The notes under the pieces are model-generated. The model worked only from the letters and a program-made list of their open reading frames with translations. It had not been told where the DNA came from and made no database searches. The position numbers and the translations under genes were made by a program. Below are positions 45,183-55,790 of a stretch of DNA of 64,000 nucleotides, one piece after another (the stretch's first letter is position 1; each line of letters starts with the position of its first letter). The stretch comes from Mactra quadrangularis (Eukaryota > Mollusca > Bivalvia > Venerida > Mactridae): the NCBI GenBank assembly GCA_025267735.1, contig CM046301.1:61275872-61339871 (forward strand). Direction: 5' to 3'.

Positions 45183-45870
45183 TATTGAAATATGACTGTT
45201 GTTGGGAGGTAGCTGTTGTTGCAATGTGGTTGTAGTACAGAGTTAGAGATATAGGTAGTGGTTGTTGTTAAAAGGTGACTGTTGTTGGGAGGTAGCTGTT
45301 GATGAGAGGTAGCTGTTGATGGGAGGTAGCTGTTGATGGGAGGTAGCTGTTGATAAGAGGTTGTTGTTGTTGAGATGTAGCTGTTAATGAGAGGTGGTTG
45401 TTGTTGAGAGGTAGCTGTTAATGAGAGGTGGTTGTTGTTGATAGGTAGCTGTTAATGAGAGGTGGTTGTTGTTGTGAGGTAGCTGTTGATGAGAGGTGGT
45501 TGTTGTTGATAGGTAGCTGTTAATGAGAGGTGGTTGTTGTTGTGAGGTAGCTGTTGATGAGAGGTGGTTGTTGTTGATAGGTAGCTGTTAATGAGAGGTG
45601 GTTGTTGTTGTGAGGTAGCTGTTGATGAGAGGTGGTTGTTGTTGATAGGTAGCTGTTATTAGGAGAGGGTTGTAGTTGGGAGGAAGCTGATAATGAGAGG
45701 TGGTTGTCATTGAGAGGTAGTTGTTGTTGAGAGATTGTTATTTTGAAGTGGTTTTTGCTGAAAAGCTGACTGTCATTATGCGGTAGTAACAGATAACTGT
45801 TGTTTAAATGCAGCTGTTGTTTAGAAGTATCCATTATTGAGAAGTTGCTGCTGTTAAGAGGTGGCTATCA
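45183..45870 (+). repeat. Minisatellite, 34-bp units with a 68-bp higher-order pattern
   Basis: The unit is GGTAGCTGTTRATGAGAGGT then GGTTGTTGTTGNNA, 34 bp. From 45444 to 45647, form A (TTAATG ... GTTGTGA) and form B (TTGATG ... GTTGATA) alternate exactly as A-B-A-B-A-B, so the real repeat there is 68 bp and looks identical between copies. Units outside this core are shorter or diverged. The minus-strand frame at 45520-45834 is a by-product of the repeat. Confidence 0.95.
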
Positions 45871-46210
45871 ATAGATGGTTTACTGTATATTGTAACACTT
45901 AAAGTTGCTTGATGTTCAGAAAGGTCATACATAATATGATTTAATTCAATGTTTTCAAATTTAGTTTTTTACTTAATGGTGACAGATTCACATTCAAACC
46001 AGTCATACATGTCTGATCAATTTAAACACTTCTGATATTTATCGTTATGTGTGGTACATATGAAAAAGTCATTATGGAAAAATCTTAGTAGTGGCTTTTT
46101 TAAATATTGATGTTTTATAAAACAGCTACAAATCTATGAATAAATATTGCACAGACTGTGCTGTATTAGCTTCACAACATGATTATAATGGTTGGATTAA
46201 AAATATGCCA

Positions 46211-46520
46211 AACCCAGGTCAGTAGTGCAATTGATAGCTCGCCTGGATTTCAAATCTAGTGTCCCAAAGGGGGTACAGGTTCGAATTCCAGCCGGGGAAG
46301 TAATACCCTTTCATGAAAACTTGACTCCATTAATAAGATATGAAAATTTTCCTCCATTAATAAGATATATGGAGAAGTTTCCTGAGCCTTGCCGAAGTGT
46401 AGATGAGTTAGCTGGTTATAGACAAGTGTCCAGGAAAGCTAGGTTAGATAAGGACGCTGTAAAATAACCTAAAAAATTGGGTTGACAAGGCATTAAACTC
46501 AATAAAAATAAATTAATTAA
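46211..46520 (+). mobile_element. SINE family B, moderately diverged
   Basis: The head is AACCCAGGTCAGTAGTGCAA then TTGATAGCTCG (A-box region). The B box is ACAGGTTCGAATTCCAGCC. The body has CTTTCATGAAAACTTGAC, a duplicated TTCCTCCATTAATAAGATAT region, GGAGAAGTTTCC, TGGTTATAGACAAGTGTCCA, and the tail CATTAAACTCAATAAAAATA. No clean target duplication was found. The open frame at 46225-46467 lies wholly inside it. Confidence 0.88.
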
Positions 46521-46737
46521 GTGTTATTAGCAAACATTTTGATCGTTTTGAATTATTTGAACTCACTTCTACTGAAAATCACATATTTTTTGCAACAAAA
46601 TCAACAATAGCATCTTTTACATCAAATAAGTAGAGAGTTGGTGGCCATTACAGAACCCATCTATGATTTTGAAGCTTAGTGAAAGAAGGCTTTTGTAAGG
46701 CCTGGTTTTCTAGCATGAAAGGCATTATACTAACCTG

Positions 46738-46902
46738 AGTCTACTAAATAAGTGGGTGTCTGGTTGCCCGGGATAACTACTATTTAGTTCGGCAATCATA
46801 AAATTATTTTGGCCAACCAAAAATCTACAAACAACATATAGTGCTATTTACTAAAATGACTTAGTTCAGGCAACCAAAGTCATATCCTAATTTCATAGAC
46901 CG
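46738..46902 (-). mobile_element. MITE-like repeat R1, copy 2 (inverted relative to 25-187)
   Basis: It begins AGTCTACTAAATAAGTGGGT then GTCTGGTTGCC and ends GGCAACCAAAGTCATATCCT then AATTTCATAGAC. It is the reverse complement of 25-187, with about three quarters of the bases shared. It has only two well-kept GGTTGCC boxes, one near each end. Confidence 0.6.
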
Positions 46903-47671
46903 CTTACTCTGGAATTAATTTCAGATAATATCCAAGGACAAAAACTTTGATTACATCAGCCCTCGGCTCTAATAGCCTAATTGTGTATGAGGTCAAGGTC
47001 AGGTCTTGAATAATTGTCGACACACTTTCTATAGTCTGCTTTCTGATGGGGGCCATCAACCTGGCACAGACTTGACACAGTACAATGTTTGACCAAATGT
47101 TCACATTGTTTACAAAAAGTTCAATATCAGTCACAGTACTCTATGACCACCTACCTTGTAACTGAAATGTTCAAACTGGTAAAAATATGCATACATTACA
47201 TTGATATTAGCATTTCAATATAGTTATATGTATACTGTATTATATAATAATAACATAGATGACTGAAGATTGACTTACTTGATATGGTCAACATATTAAC
47301 CTAAGGCTAAAAATTATACTTAGTGGTTTAATCAGACAAATAAAATGTTATTCACCCTTCAGGCTGACGTTTTCTATCAACATATTGCAGTCTATACTAA
47401 ACAAATTTTATTACCACATTTTAACTTGTTATTGTATTTTTACCTATACAACCCACTGAAAGTCAGAGAAAAGACTTTCAGTCAAGCAAAGAGACTTTGT
47501 CAATGGATCTACTATCCATTCCCCAACTAGCTCACTTTTTGTACAACTGTATATTTTTATCTATTATCAAATTCCAGTAAAATAGTATTTAATACTTTCT
47601 GTCAACCACTAACTTTCATTAGTACTTCTAGTTTACTACTTTAATAGTCTAGTTTCACAAACTAAAATAAA
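46903..47671. other. Non-coding stretch
   Basis: No gene or repeat is recognised. The open frames at 46904-47134 and 47345-47530 show no domain. Confidence 0.4.
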
Positions 47672-48568
47672 ATTGTTCTCAACTGACATAGTTCTCAGCT
47701 GACATTGTTCTCAGCTGACATTGTTCTCAACTGACGTTGTTCTCAGCTAACATTGTTCTCAGCCAACATTGTTCTCAGCTGACGTTGTTCTCAGCTAACA
47801 TTGTTCTCAGCTGACATTGTTCTCAACTGACATAGTTCTCAACTGACATTGTTCTCAGCTGACATTGTTCTCTGCTGACACAATTCTCAACAAATATTGT
47901 TCTCAACTGACATAGTTCTCAACATATATTGTTCTCAGCTGACATAATTCTCAGCTGACATAGTTCTCAACATATATTGTTCTCAGCTGACATAATTCTC
48001 AGCTGACATAGTTCTCAACATTATATTGTTCTCAGCTGACATTGTTCTCAGCTGACATTGTTCTCAACTGACATTGTTCTCAACTGACATTGTTCTCAAC
48101 TGACATTGTTCTCAACTGACATAGTTCTCAACACACATTGTTCTCAACTGACATTGTTCTCAGCTGACATTGTTCTCAACAGACATTGTTCTCAATTGAC
48201 ATTTTTCTCGACTGACATAGTTCTCAACATAAATTGTCCTCAGCTGACATTGTTCCCAACTGACATTGTTCTCAACTGACATTGTTCCCAACTGACATTG
48301 TTCTCAACATATATTGTTCTCAGCTGACATAGTTCTCAACATATATTGTTCTCAACTGACATTGCTCTCAACTGACATTGTTCTCAACTGACATTGTTCT
48401 CAACTGACATTGCTCTCAACTGACATTGTTCTCAACTGACATTGTTCTCAGCTGACATTGTTCTCAACAGACATTGTTCTCAACATATATTGTTTTCTAC
48501 AGACATTGTTTTCAACAGACATTGTTCTCAACAGATATTGTTCTCAGCTGACATTGTTCTCAAATGAG
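47672..48568 (+). repeat. Minisatellite, ~55 copies of a 16-bp unit
   Basis: The unit is TGTTCTCAGCTGACAT or TGTTCTCAACTGACAT, tandem over almost 900 bp. Variants (ATAGTTCTCAACATATAT, CAACAGACAT) recur in small runs, showing local spread of variants. A PvuII-type palindrome CAGCTG is embedded in one major variant. No frame is meaningful. Confidence 0.97.
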
Positions 48569-48739
48569 ATTTTCAAGACATAGTAAATTAAATACAAACT
48601 ATTTACCTACCTTATACCAACTATTGACACTACAGTTAAAAAAATATATATATTAATATAAATGTCAAAAAATTTCGCAAGCTGCGCATGCAATTATTAA
48701 CAATACTGAAACTACACTAATACAATGGCATAACTTACA

Positions 48740-49041
48740 ATAATTCAAGGACAATTCCTTCCAAGAGTTTAAAAGATTTTAACATGATGAACAACGGCTG
48801 TAACAATTATATGATATATCTAGATGCTTTTTTTGTATACCCTGGGAAAGGATAGTTTATGTTCTGTAAATGTACCTGAATCACATAGAAATGAACTTTA
48901 GGGGTTGCAGCAACTCTGAACACTGGTCTAGGCTTTGTCCAGGACCCATATAGTGGGCCCTTGAATACAGCCCCTTGACCCCCAGTCTGCTTGGTCATTT
49001 TCCGCCCCCCCCCCCAACTGGAAATCCAGGATCCGCCTATG
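48740..49041 (+). mobile_element. Interspersed repeat R3, copy 2
   Basis: This is homologous to 655-981: AAAGATTTTAACATGATGAA, TATATGATATATCTAGATGC, TGTACCTGAATC, GTCCAGGACCCATAT, CCCCCAGTCTGCTTGGTCAT, a C run at about 49004-49015, and a terminal ATCCAGGATCCGCCTATG. The last 18 bases equal the right end of the G-run hAT-like family, so the two families probably share ends. Confidence 0.65.
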
Positions 49042-49060
49042 ATCAATATACATGTATTTC

Positions 49061-49222
49061 ATTCAGAATTCACCTTCATTTGTTTTCCCAATAGTACAAA
49101 CAAACAAGTACTGTTACATTGAAGCACATGTTGGAGTTAGAGAGAATAATAGGATTATTTTTATGTTATTGTGATTATCAGTAATAAAGTGTGAAGTACA
49201 TTGTTCATTGTACCACAGCAGC
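49061..49222 (+). mobile_element. MITE-like repeat R7, diverged copy 3
   Basis: It shares ATTCAGAATTCA, AGTACAAACAAACAAG, CATTGAAGCACATGT, GAATAATAGGATT and TTATCAGTAATAAAGTGTGA with the copies at 18.6 and 21.3 kb. The right end reads CATTGTTCATTGTACCACA and is a weak inverse of the left. Confidence 0.55.
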
Positions 49223-49316
49223 GTGGGTGGAAAAACAACAATATTTTTAGTTCCATATTTTATCTACTATTTCATTTAACTCCCTCTTCCATTCTCTCTG
49301 CCTCTTAACAAATTGT

Positions 49317-49609
49317 TTATTTTATTTATACTGGGTTTAATGCCATGTCAACAATTTTTTTGGTTATTTTATGGCAACCAGCTCGCCTAACCTAGATTTC
49401 CTGGATCCTTATCTATAACCAGTGTTCACCTACCCGTCCACAAGACTTGTAACTTCTCTGTATACCTTATTAATGAAAGAAAACTGACATTAGTGTCAAA
49501 TTTGTATGGAAGGGTATAACCTCCCAGGGTGGGATTCGAACCTGTAGCACCTTAAGAACACTAGATTCGAAAACCAGGTGCACAACCAACTGGGCTACCA
49601 ACCTGGGTT
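49317..49609 (-). mobile_element. SINE family B
   Basis: On the plus strand: TTTATACTGGGTTTAATGCC, ATGTCAACAATTTTTTTGG, CGCCTAACCTAGATTTCCTG, ATCTATAACCAGTGTTCACC, CAAGACTTGTAACTTCTC, GGGTGGGATTCGAACCTG (complement of the B box), AACCAACTGGGCTACCAACC (complement of the A box). No clean target duplication is seen. Divergence is moderate. Confidence 0.9.
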
Positions 49610-50638
49610 AAACAAACAATAATAAAAGAACAAAACAAGCAAATCTGTGAGCTAATGCTCACTAGTGATACCCCTGCAAAAATCTAAAAATATGCGACAA
49701 ACAGGAAGTAGATGAGCAAGGAGCATGAAATCGCTTTACACCACATGGGACTATGGGATGAAGCAATATGCAAAGTATTAGGCTGCTGCATGTTATAGTT
49801 GCTGAGAAAACTGCGACGGAAATTTTGTAACGGACGCACGGACAAGGGTAAAACAGTATACCCCCCTCTTCTTCGAAGCGGGGTATGAAAATTAAAACTT
49901 TTATACAAGTTATTAAGCAATTGTAAATTTATTAGAGAAAAGGACATACCACATATTGTGAAATACATGTATTATTTTGTTTTTAATGAGACAACAAATG
50001 TTCTACAGAAGTAAACCGTGCAAATAGAAAATGTAAAAGAAATCAATTTAAAGAGAAAGCTATATACTTGGTGCACATAAACCTATTGTTCATGACCAGG
50101 TCACATGACATCATACAAAGGTTCTAATTTGACAAATACTATTTTATTACATTTTCCATACCTATGTAAAAACAGATTCTTATCAAACACTAGACGGCAA
50201 TTAACAATAAATATATTACAATCATAAAAATAAAAGGAAAAAGGTAATAAACATTTCACGCTCGGACTGTTAACATGTATGGTATTCTATTAAACAAAGG
50301 TTAAACAAGATCCCAGATAACATGGAATATTTTATATATACAACTTGTACATTCTAATACCTCATTTTGGGCCTTGTCAACATTATTATAGAATTCATGC
50401 TTAATTTAACAGACTGTTTATGTCATTGTTTCATTTTCCCCTCCAGGCCAATGTAATGTTCTTTGTACCGTTCGTTTTTAGAGTCATGCATGTTTTTTGT
50501 ATTCCATGTAATGAACCTTTCCAGTTTTGTGGTATTTTATACATGCATTTATCTTTATAATTTGCATAATTATGAAACTTAACTTCACACCTGCCTTATA
50601 TTGGTATAAAATAATATGCATTCATTTCAGAAATAAAA
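49610..50638. other. Non-coding stretch, 1 kb
   Basis: No gene is seen. The minus-strand frame at 49684-49968 lacks features. Composition around 49800-49885 is locally richer in CG dinucleotides (GCGACGGAAATTTTG, GGACGCACGG). Confidence 0.4.
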
Positions 50639-50893
50639 TATTTTTTTTGGGTTTAAACACCATGTCAACACAATTTTTATCTTTTTTTGGGAGCTAGCTC
50701 ACCTAACCTAGCTTTTTCTATACCAGTACTATCCTACCCTTCAACAAGGTCAGTGGCTTCCCAATATACCTTTTAAATGGATGAAAATAAATTGTCAAAT
50801 TTCATGGTATTATAGAACATTAATAAACCTGTACCCACTTAATGAAACTAGATTTAAAGTCCTGGCACAAAATCAATTGCACTATAAAGCCTG
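50639..50893 (-). mobile_element. SINE family B, strongly decayed
   Basis: GGGTTTAAACACCATGTCAA, CACAATTTTTATC, GCTAGCTCACCTAACCTAGC and ACCAGTACTATCCTACCCTT follow the complement of the SINE-B body. The head region remains only as AAAGTCCTGGCACAAAATCA then ATTGCACTATAAAGCC. Confidence 0.75.
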
Positions 50894-51280
50894 ACTATAA
50901 ATCAAAGCGCTGAAGGCACTGAATTTGTTCGGGTTTGAAAAGCGGAATTAGATTTCCGGCTCCAACGAAACATTCGTTCACAAAGAACAGTTCAGCGATA
51001 TTAGTTTGACAGGTAGACCAGCACTGTTCCAGTTCAAAACACTTTATACAATCGACCTGTAAATACAACAGGTAAACCGGATAGGCAAACACGCTACTGA
51101 TTTTTTCACACAATCATCACAAGTAAAAGGGGTCATTCTTAAAACAATTCAATAACTGCCGCTTAAAAGTTATCATTCATGCACATTTATTCTACTGCAT
51201 CTGTATGTAAAATAAATGAAGTCCACTATTCAGACATCATTCAAAGTCATTTACTACGATCTTTAAACTTTTCCTATAGA

Positions 51281-51400
51281 ACCATTCTATTACATAAGAT
51301 AATGTAACATCTCTACTGACAACTGGCACAAACGACTGGTCGTGACTGAATCGTTGATACCACTCTATTACATAAGATGACGTAATCATCCCTACTGAGA
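51281..51400 (+). repeat. Local direct duplication, ~79-bp spacing
   Basis: ACCATTCTATTACATAAGAT then AATGTAACATCTCTACTGA (51281) recurs as ACCACTCTATTACATAAGAT then GACGTAATCATCCCTACTGA (about 51359). The 40-bp intervening sequence is unrelated. Confidence 0.75.
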
Positions 51401-52145
51401 CGCACAACATAGCAGCGAATATTCTTACACTTGAGATATAGTTCGTTTTCTAGTGTATTAATGCGCCCGTCATAGCAGACAATCTTTTTGAATTGCTCTA
51501 TACATATATACTGAAGAACTACTCCTGGATTCGGTAAATTTTTAAAGTGGGAAAAGGTCTGAAATACGGTAAATATATTTGTTCAGGACTGAAGTCCCGA
51601 ACAAATAAAAATTGCTCCACTTAATCCCCCCCATTGGGCCTTTAAAAAGAACAACCAGTCATAATACAAAATATCAGTAAAGACAAAGTTGATAAAATAG
51701 AACATTATAATAAGTTATATAGTGTTGTTGCTGGGTGATGTCATGAAAAGCTCTTCACGAGAGAGTATTATTTAAGTCTTGTCTAGCGTGTTGATATCAT
51801 GTCGTGTCGTGTTGTGTGTGTCTCGTGTCTCGGTGTTGTTTGTCACATGATATTACATAATCTTATGTCAGATGTTATTGACACATGTTGACATATTAAA
51901 TCATACTGTTACTTTATAATGTCAAGGACTGTAACATTTGGAGATGACAGAAGCATGTTCACTTAAGTCAAAGCACTACTAAACTGCTTTTTACCAGAAC
52001 TTTGAAGTAGCATCTACATTTCTTAGACTTATTATTATGTATGTTGAGCCTTGAAGCCTTTATTATGAATAGTTTTATTTAAAATATCATGATAAAAAAT
52101 CATGACGCTAGATTCAGCCAGTCAATATTCTGACAGTATTTACAA
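51401..52145. other. Non-coding stretch with a small hairpin
   Basis: TTGTTCAGGACT (51579-51590) and AGTCCCGAACAA (51593-51604) form a 12-bp stem with a two-base loop and one mismatch, too small to classify. A TGTCGTGTCGTGTTGTGTGT low-complexity run sits at about 51799-51835. No gene is seen. Confidence 0.5.
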
Positions 52146-52342
52146 CCATTGAAAATCATTTTTAACTACAAAATGCCCTTCAAAATCATTTTTAACAACA
52201 ATATGCCCTTCAAAATCATATTTAACAACAAAATAGCATTGAAAATCATTTCCAACTACAAAATAGCATTGAAAATTATTTTTTAAAAACAAAATAGCAT
52301 TCAAAATCATTTTCAACAACAAAAAAGCATTCAAAATCATAA
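52146..52342 (+). repeat. Minisatellite, ~30-bp units
   Basis: About seven units of the form TTCAAAATCATTTTTAACAA then CAAAATAGCA cover 200 bp, with ATATGCCC and AAATAGCAT variants. The minus-strand frame at 52140-52382 is a repeat artefact with the peptide period VVKNDFEGHF. Confidence 0.93.
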
Positions 52343-52570
52343 TTATTTTAATATCTGGACACCCTTCCCCAACTGAAAACAATTTTGTAAAACAAATTTT
52401 CTAACTCTGTCTGAGTCAAGCATATTTGACCTTGACCTTGGTACCAATAAAAATGTTTTAGTAGCAAGAGACTGTTCTAAGAAGTAATAACATTATCAGT
52501 AAGTGTTATTGTGGAAACTCAGGAGTGTGAATTAATTTGGTTTTATGATCTGCTTCACAACACATGTCTC

Positions 52571-53290
52571 CCAAGTTTACAGTTGATTCATTAGGGTCAG
52601 TCAACTCTTAGGCTACTCTGTGTCCTTGGAGAAACTAACATCCCCATAGGAACAAGTTTACAGTCATATCATTGGGGTCAGTCAACTCTTAGGCTTAGCT
52701 CTGTGTCCTTGGAGAAACTTACATCTCCATAGGAACAAGTTTACAGTCATATCATTAGGGTCAGTCAACTCTTAGGCTACTCTGTGTCCTTGGAGAAACT
52801 TACATCTCCATAGGAACAAGTTTACAGTCATATCATTAGGGTCAGTCAACTCTTAGGCTTAGCTCTGTGTCCTTGGAGAAACTTACATCCCCATAGGAAC
52901 AAGTTTACAGTCATATCATTGGGGTCAGTTAACTCTTAGGCTACTCTGTGTCCTTGGAGAAACTTACATCCCCATAGGAACAAGTTTTACAGTCATATCA
53001 TTGGGGTCAGTTAACTCTTAGGCTACTCTGTGTCCTTGGAGGAACTAACATCTCCATAGGAACAAGTTTACAGTCATATCATTAGGGTCAGTTAACTCTT
53101 AGGCTACTCTGTGTCCTTGGAGAGACTACTATCTCCATAGGAACAAGTTTACAGTCATATCATGGAGATGAAGTCTCTCCAAGGACACAGAGTAGCCTAA
53201 AAATTGACTTACATATCTCAGGGAAAAGTTTCAGTCATATCATTCATCATTGGGGTTAGTTAACTCTTAGGCTACTCTGCGTCCTTCAAG
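52571..53290 (+). repeat. Minisatellite, ~82-bp units with an internal inversion
   Basis: The unit is AACAAGTTTACAGTCATATC, ATTRGGGTCAGTCAACTCTT, AGGCTACTCTGTGTCCTTGG, AGAAACTTACATCTCCATAG. Unit starts fall at 52651, 52733, 52814, 52898, 52978, 53061 and 53142. Some units carry AGGCTTAGCTCTG in place of AGGCTACTCTG, alternating at 52690, 52775 and 52855. At 53162-53201 part of the unit is present in reverse complement (ATGGAGATGAAGTCTCTCCA then AGGACACAGAGTAGCCTAA). Confidence 0.95.
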
Positions 53291-53302
53291 AGACTTATCA
53301 CT

Positions 53303-53370
53303 GGTTTAGCGCAAAACGGTCGTCACTCACTCTTTTCTTATATTGAGTTTCAACTGTTTTGCACTAAACC
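53303..53370. repeat. Hairpin element H, copy 4
   Basis: The left arm GGTTTAGCGCAAAACGGTCG then TCACTCA pairs with TGAGTTTCAACTGTTTTGCA then CTAAACC around CTCTTTTCTTATAT. The 5' arm is the least mutated of all copies. It immediately follows the 82-bp array. Confidence 0.9.
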
Positions 53371-53643
53371 TGCATTATATCTCCAACAGAATTGTCCTTA
53401 AGAAAGCATTGGTGTTAAAGCTACTTGTTCTGAGACTTGTTTTACTATTTTTTTAAGATTACCATCCAGTGATTGTGTTACGAAAATAAATTCCTAATAT
53501 TTTAATGCAAATTTTAGATTTTGAGAAGTATAAGTAAAAGTCACAAAAATGCACCAAAAGCATCTACACTGTTTAATTACAGGATAGATTTTTACATGTA
53601 TACAATGTACATAAAATCACTATCATTGACAGTTTTATCTTAT

Positions 53644-53940
53644 GCCTCAGTCCCATAAAATCGTGGCTTGTTGCGGACCCATACGTGCAGACAATCATAG
53701 GCCAAGGGAAGCCTTGCGTTTTAAGGTGACGGTATGCACATGGTACAAAACAACTTACCCATATGGAGACGTAGCTGGAAGATATGCATGTGTAATCCAT
53801 ACTCGGCCCTGATTTTGTTCATGATTTGACTTTGAAACTGATACGTGTATCCAGCGCTCATCTCACAGACCCTGGTAAAAATGTAATATAGTCTGTACAG
53901 GTACACAGGATTTCGTACGAGTCTGTGTGGAGCTTGCTGC
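53644..53940 (+). mobile_element. Interspersed repeat R8, copy 2 (right end missing)
   Basis: The segment GCCTCAGTCCCATAAAATCG to GTCTGTGTGGAGCTTG is collinear with 34892-35190 at roughly 80 percent identity by eye. The right terminal TTTATGGGAC is not found, so this copy is truncated. The minus-strand frame here and its counterpart at 35022-35210 read similar peptides (EMSAGYTYQF against EMSPGYMYQF), but substitutions fall on all codon positions. Confidence 0.75.
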
Positions 53941-54565
53941 CTACTGCTTCCATAAAGATTTCATAAAATTTAGAGTTTTAGATAAGTTGATATTTTAGTT
54001 AAAATCTGCAAACAAGCAATTCTAACTGCCTAAGTGACGCTTTCTATTTGGTTGCCCATGATGAAACTGATGTTGTTTTTTTATTATAACACATTGTTCC
54101 CTGTTCCAGAGAACTTTTTTTCAGACAAAAAATTTCAACTGTCTGTAATAGTTTAAACAGAGGGAGCAATTTGTGACTCTCTGACAGCCCCAATGTTTGA
54201 ATATTCATCAAAAAATTCAATTACAAATGTAATTATTCCCTGGAGTAAAGAGTTTAAAAGTGATTGTGATGTTAAAATGCCTGGAGATGGTGCAAGAAGT
54301 CGAGAAGTCAAATTTGATCATATAATTCATCATGGTACAAACCAACTAGGGTAGGCTGAAAACTACTTAAAGCTTCTACAGGGAATTGTGACACAGTGAT
54401 AAAATGTAACATTATTAACTTAAATTCAACCTTTTAGTGATACTAACTGATTTAGTGCCTAATAACATTGAAAAGTAGAATATTGGACAATTTCTAAAAA
54501 AGGCAAAAAGTTCTTAATAGTACATATAGGTATTAAGGGGATTTCTTTCTTCATATTTACATATA
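53941..54565. other. Non-coding AT-rich stretch
   Basis: No gene or repeat is recognised. Confidence 0.4.
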
Positions 54566-54787
54566 AGGCCACAACAAATTGATCATATGTTCTATGGATT
54601 CGCTCGCACCTTAATTTTGACGGTTTTTACAAAAAAAATATTTTTATTTCCTCGCTCGCTCATAAAAATTTGATCAAACCCCTATATAAAGTAAGTGAAT
54701 AATGACTGGTTTTTTTTTCTTCGCTCACTTGCCCCATTTTTTTTTTCAGAAAAATCCATAGAACATATGATCAACTTGTTGTGGCCT
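54566..54787 (+). mobile_element. Palindromic MITE family R4, copy 5
   Basis: It runs from AGGCCACAACAAATTGATCA to ATGATCAACTTGTTGTGGCC then T. The interior has TTCGCTCGCACCTTAATTTT, GACGGTTTTTAC, CCTCGCTCGCTCATAAAAAT, a diverged TTGATCAAACCCCTATATAA, and TTTTTTTTCAGAAAAATCC. The CGCTCGC boxes are best kept here and at 22628. Confidence 0.9.
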
Positions 54788-55044
54788 AACATAATAAAAC
54801 AATTTTTTCTCATATACTGAATGACAGCATGCTAGTATTTCATAGTACAACTTTTTAATAATGACTCCATATGGTGACATGACACCAGCAGACGCGCTCA
54901 ATGTCATGTTGACTTTCCTGTGATGTTTCAATGTCTACATCTAGTATATATGTTCTACTCCTATATATGTATATGGACATGGTAACTATTTTCCATAGGT
55001 TAAGTTTTTACTTATTTAATTCTTTTTGGTTTGTGAAACATGCT

Positions 55045-55215
55045 CCTACGTCACAGATTAGTCCGCTTCCTCAGTTTCCCAGTACTGAGCAAGTAGGATA
55101 AAGTTTCTTGCTCAAGGAAACAACACGGTAAGTTTTGGATGGGATTCCGACCAACGCAGAGCTGGCTATCTAATGATTACCAGTCTAAAATTGTAACCAT
55201 TCGGCCATGCCTGTT
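55045..55215 (-). mobile_element. tRNA-derived SINE family D, decayed copy
   Basis: On the plus strand: AAGTTTCTTGCTCAAGGAAA, CAACACGG, GGATGGGATTCCGACCAACG (B-box side) and TAACCATTCGGCCATGCC (A-box side). These are in the same order as the copy at 44886. The outer part equivalent to ACCCATTTACACCTGG is not clear. Confidence 0.65.
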
Positions 55216-55551
55216 CCAATGAATCTGGGTACATGCATCTGGTTTCTGCATGAATAAGCTTTCCATTTGAGTACATGAAAAAGGTGATGGGATGATGCCA
55301 CAACATCATTGAAAGTCATGAAAGGCTATTTCATGAGGTCAAAGTTCACAGAATGTAAACTAGTGAAAAAAATATGACAATCTCCAATACATGTAATAAC
55401 TATCAACTTGTGGCTTTTTTTAGTGAATTCAAACATACAGAGCTATTAGAAGGCATTGCCAAGTGGTTTTATTCTTTGACTGGTGATCATAGGATAGTCT
55501 TTAGTCCTGTATTAGTTCAAACCACATCTAAAACCTACCCAGTTGTATTGT
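55216..55551. other. Non-coding stretch
   Basis: No gene or repeat is recognised. The open frame at 55374-55583 runs into the following MITE and has no domain. Confidence 0.4.
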
Positions 55552-55790
55552 TCGTTTTTTCTCAACTGTCAAAACATGAATAATTTCACGGTGAATGCGT
55601 TTGTTAAAATTATTGTCGTAATACACCCATGAGTTTCCGAAAGTGTGTATTATGATTGAGTAAAGCTTCTTATGCCGTATGATAAGTTTAAGTCAAGATA
55701 GTTTTAATAAAATATTAGGCCGCCAGTACAAAAACAATGCATTCAGTCACCGTGAAATTATTCAAGCTTTGACAGTTGAGAAAAAATGGA
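55552..55790 (-). mobile_element. MITE family R10, copy 2 (inverted)
   Basis: It begins TCGTTTTTTCTCAACTGTCA then AAACATGAATAATTTCACGG, and ends GTGAAATTATTCAAGCTTTG then ACAGTTGAGAAAAAATGG. It is the reverse complement of 40022-40260 along its whole length, including CACCCATGAGTTTCCGAAAG, TTATGCCGTATGATA and GGCCGCCAGTACAAAAACAA. Confidence 0.9.

Noticed and set aside
45520..45834. 104-codon minus-strand frame rich in Asn, His, Leu and Thr
   Set aside because: It lies wholly within the 34-bp minisatellite and has no independent support.
49684..49968. 94-codon minus-strand frame
   Set aside because: No domain, signal peptide or homologous copy is seen, and its composition matches surrounding non-coding DNA.
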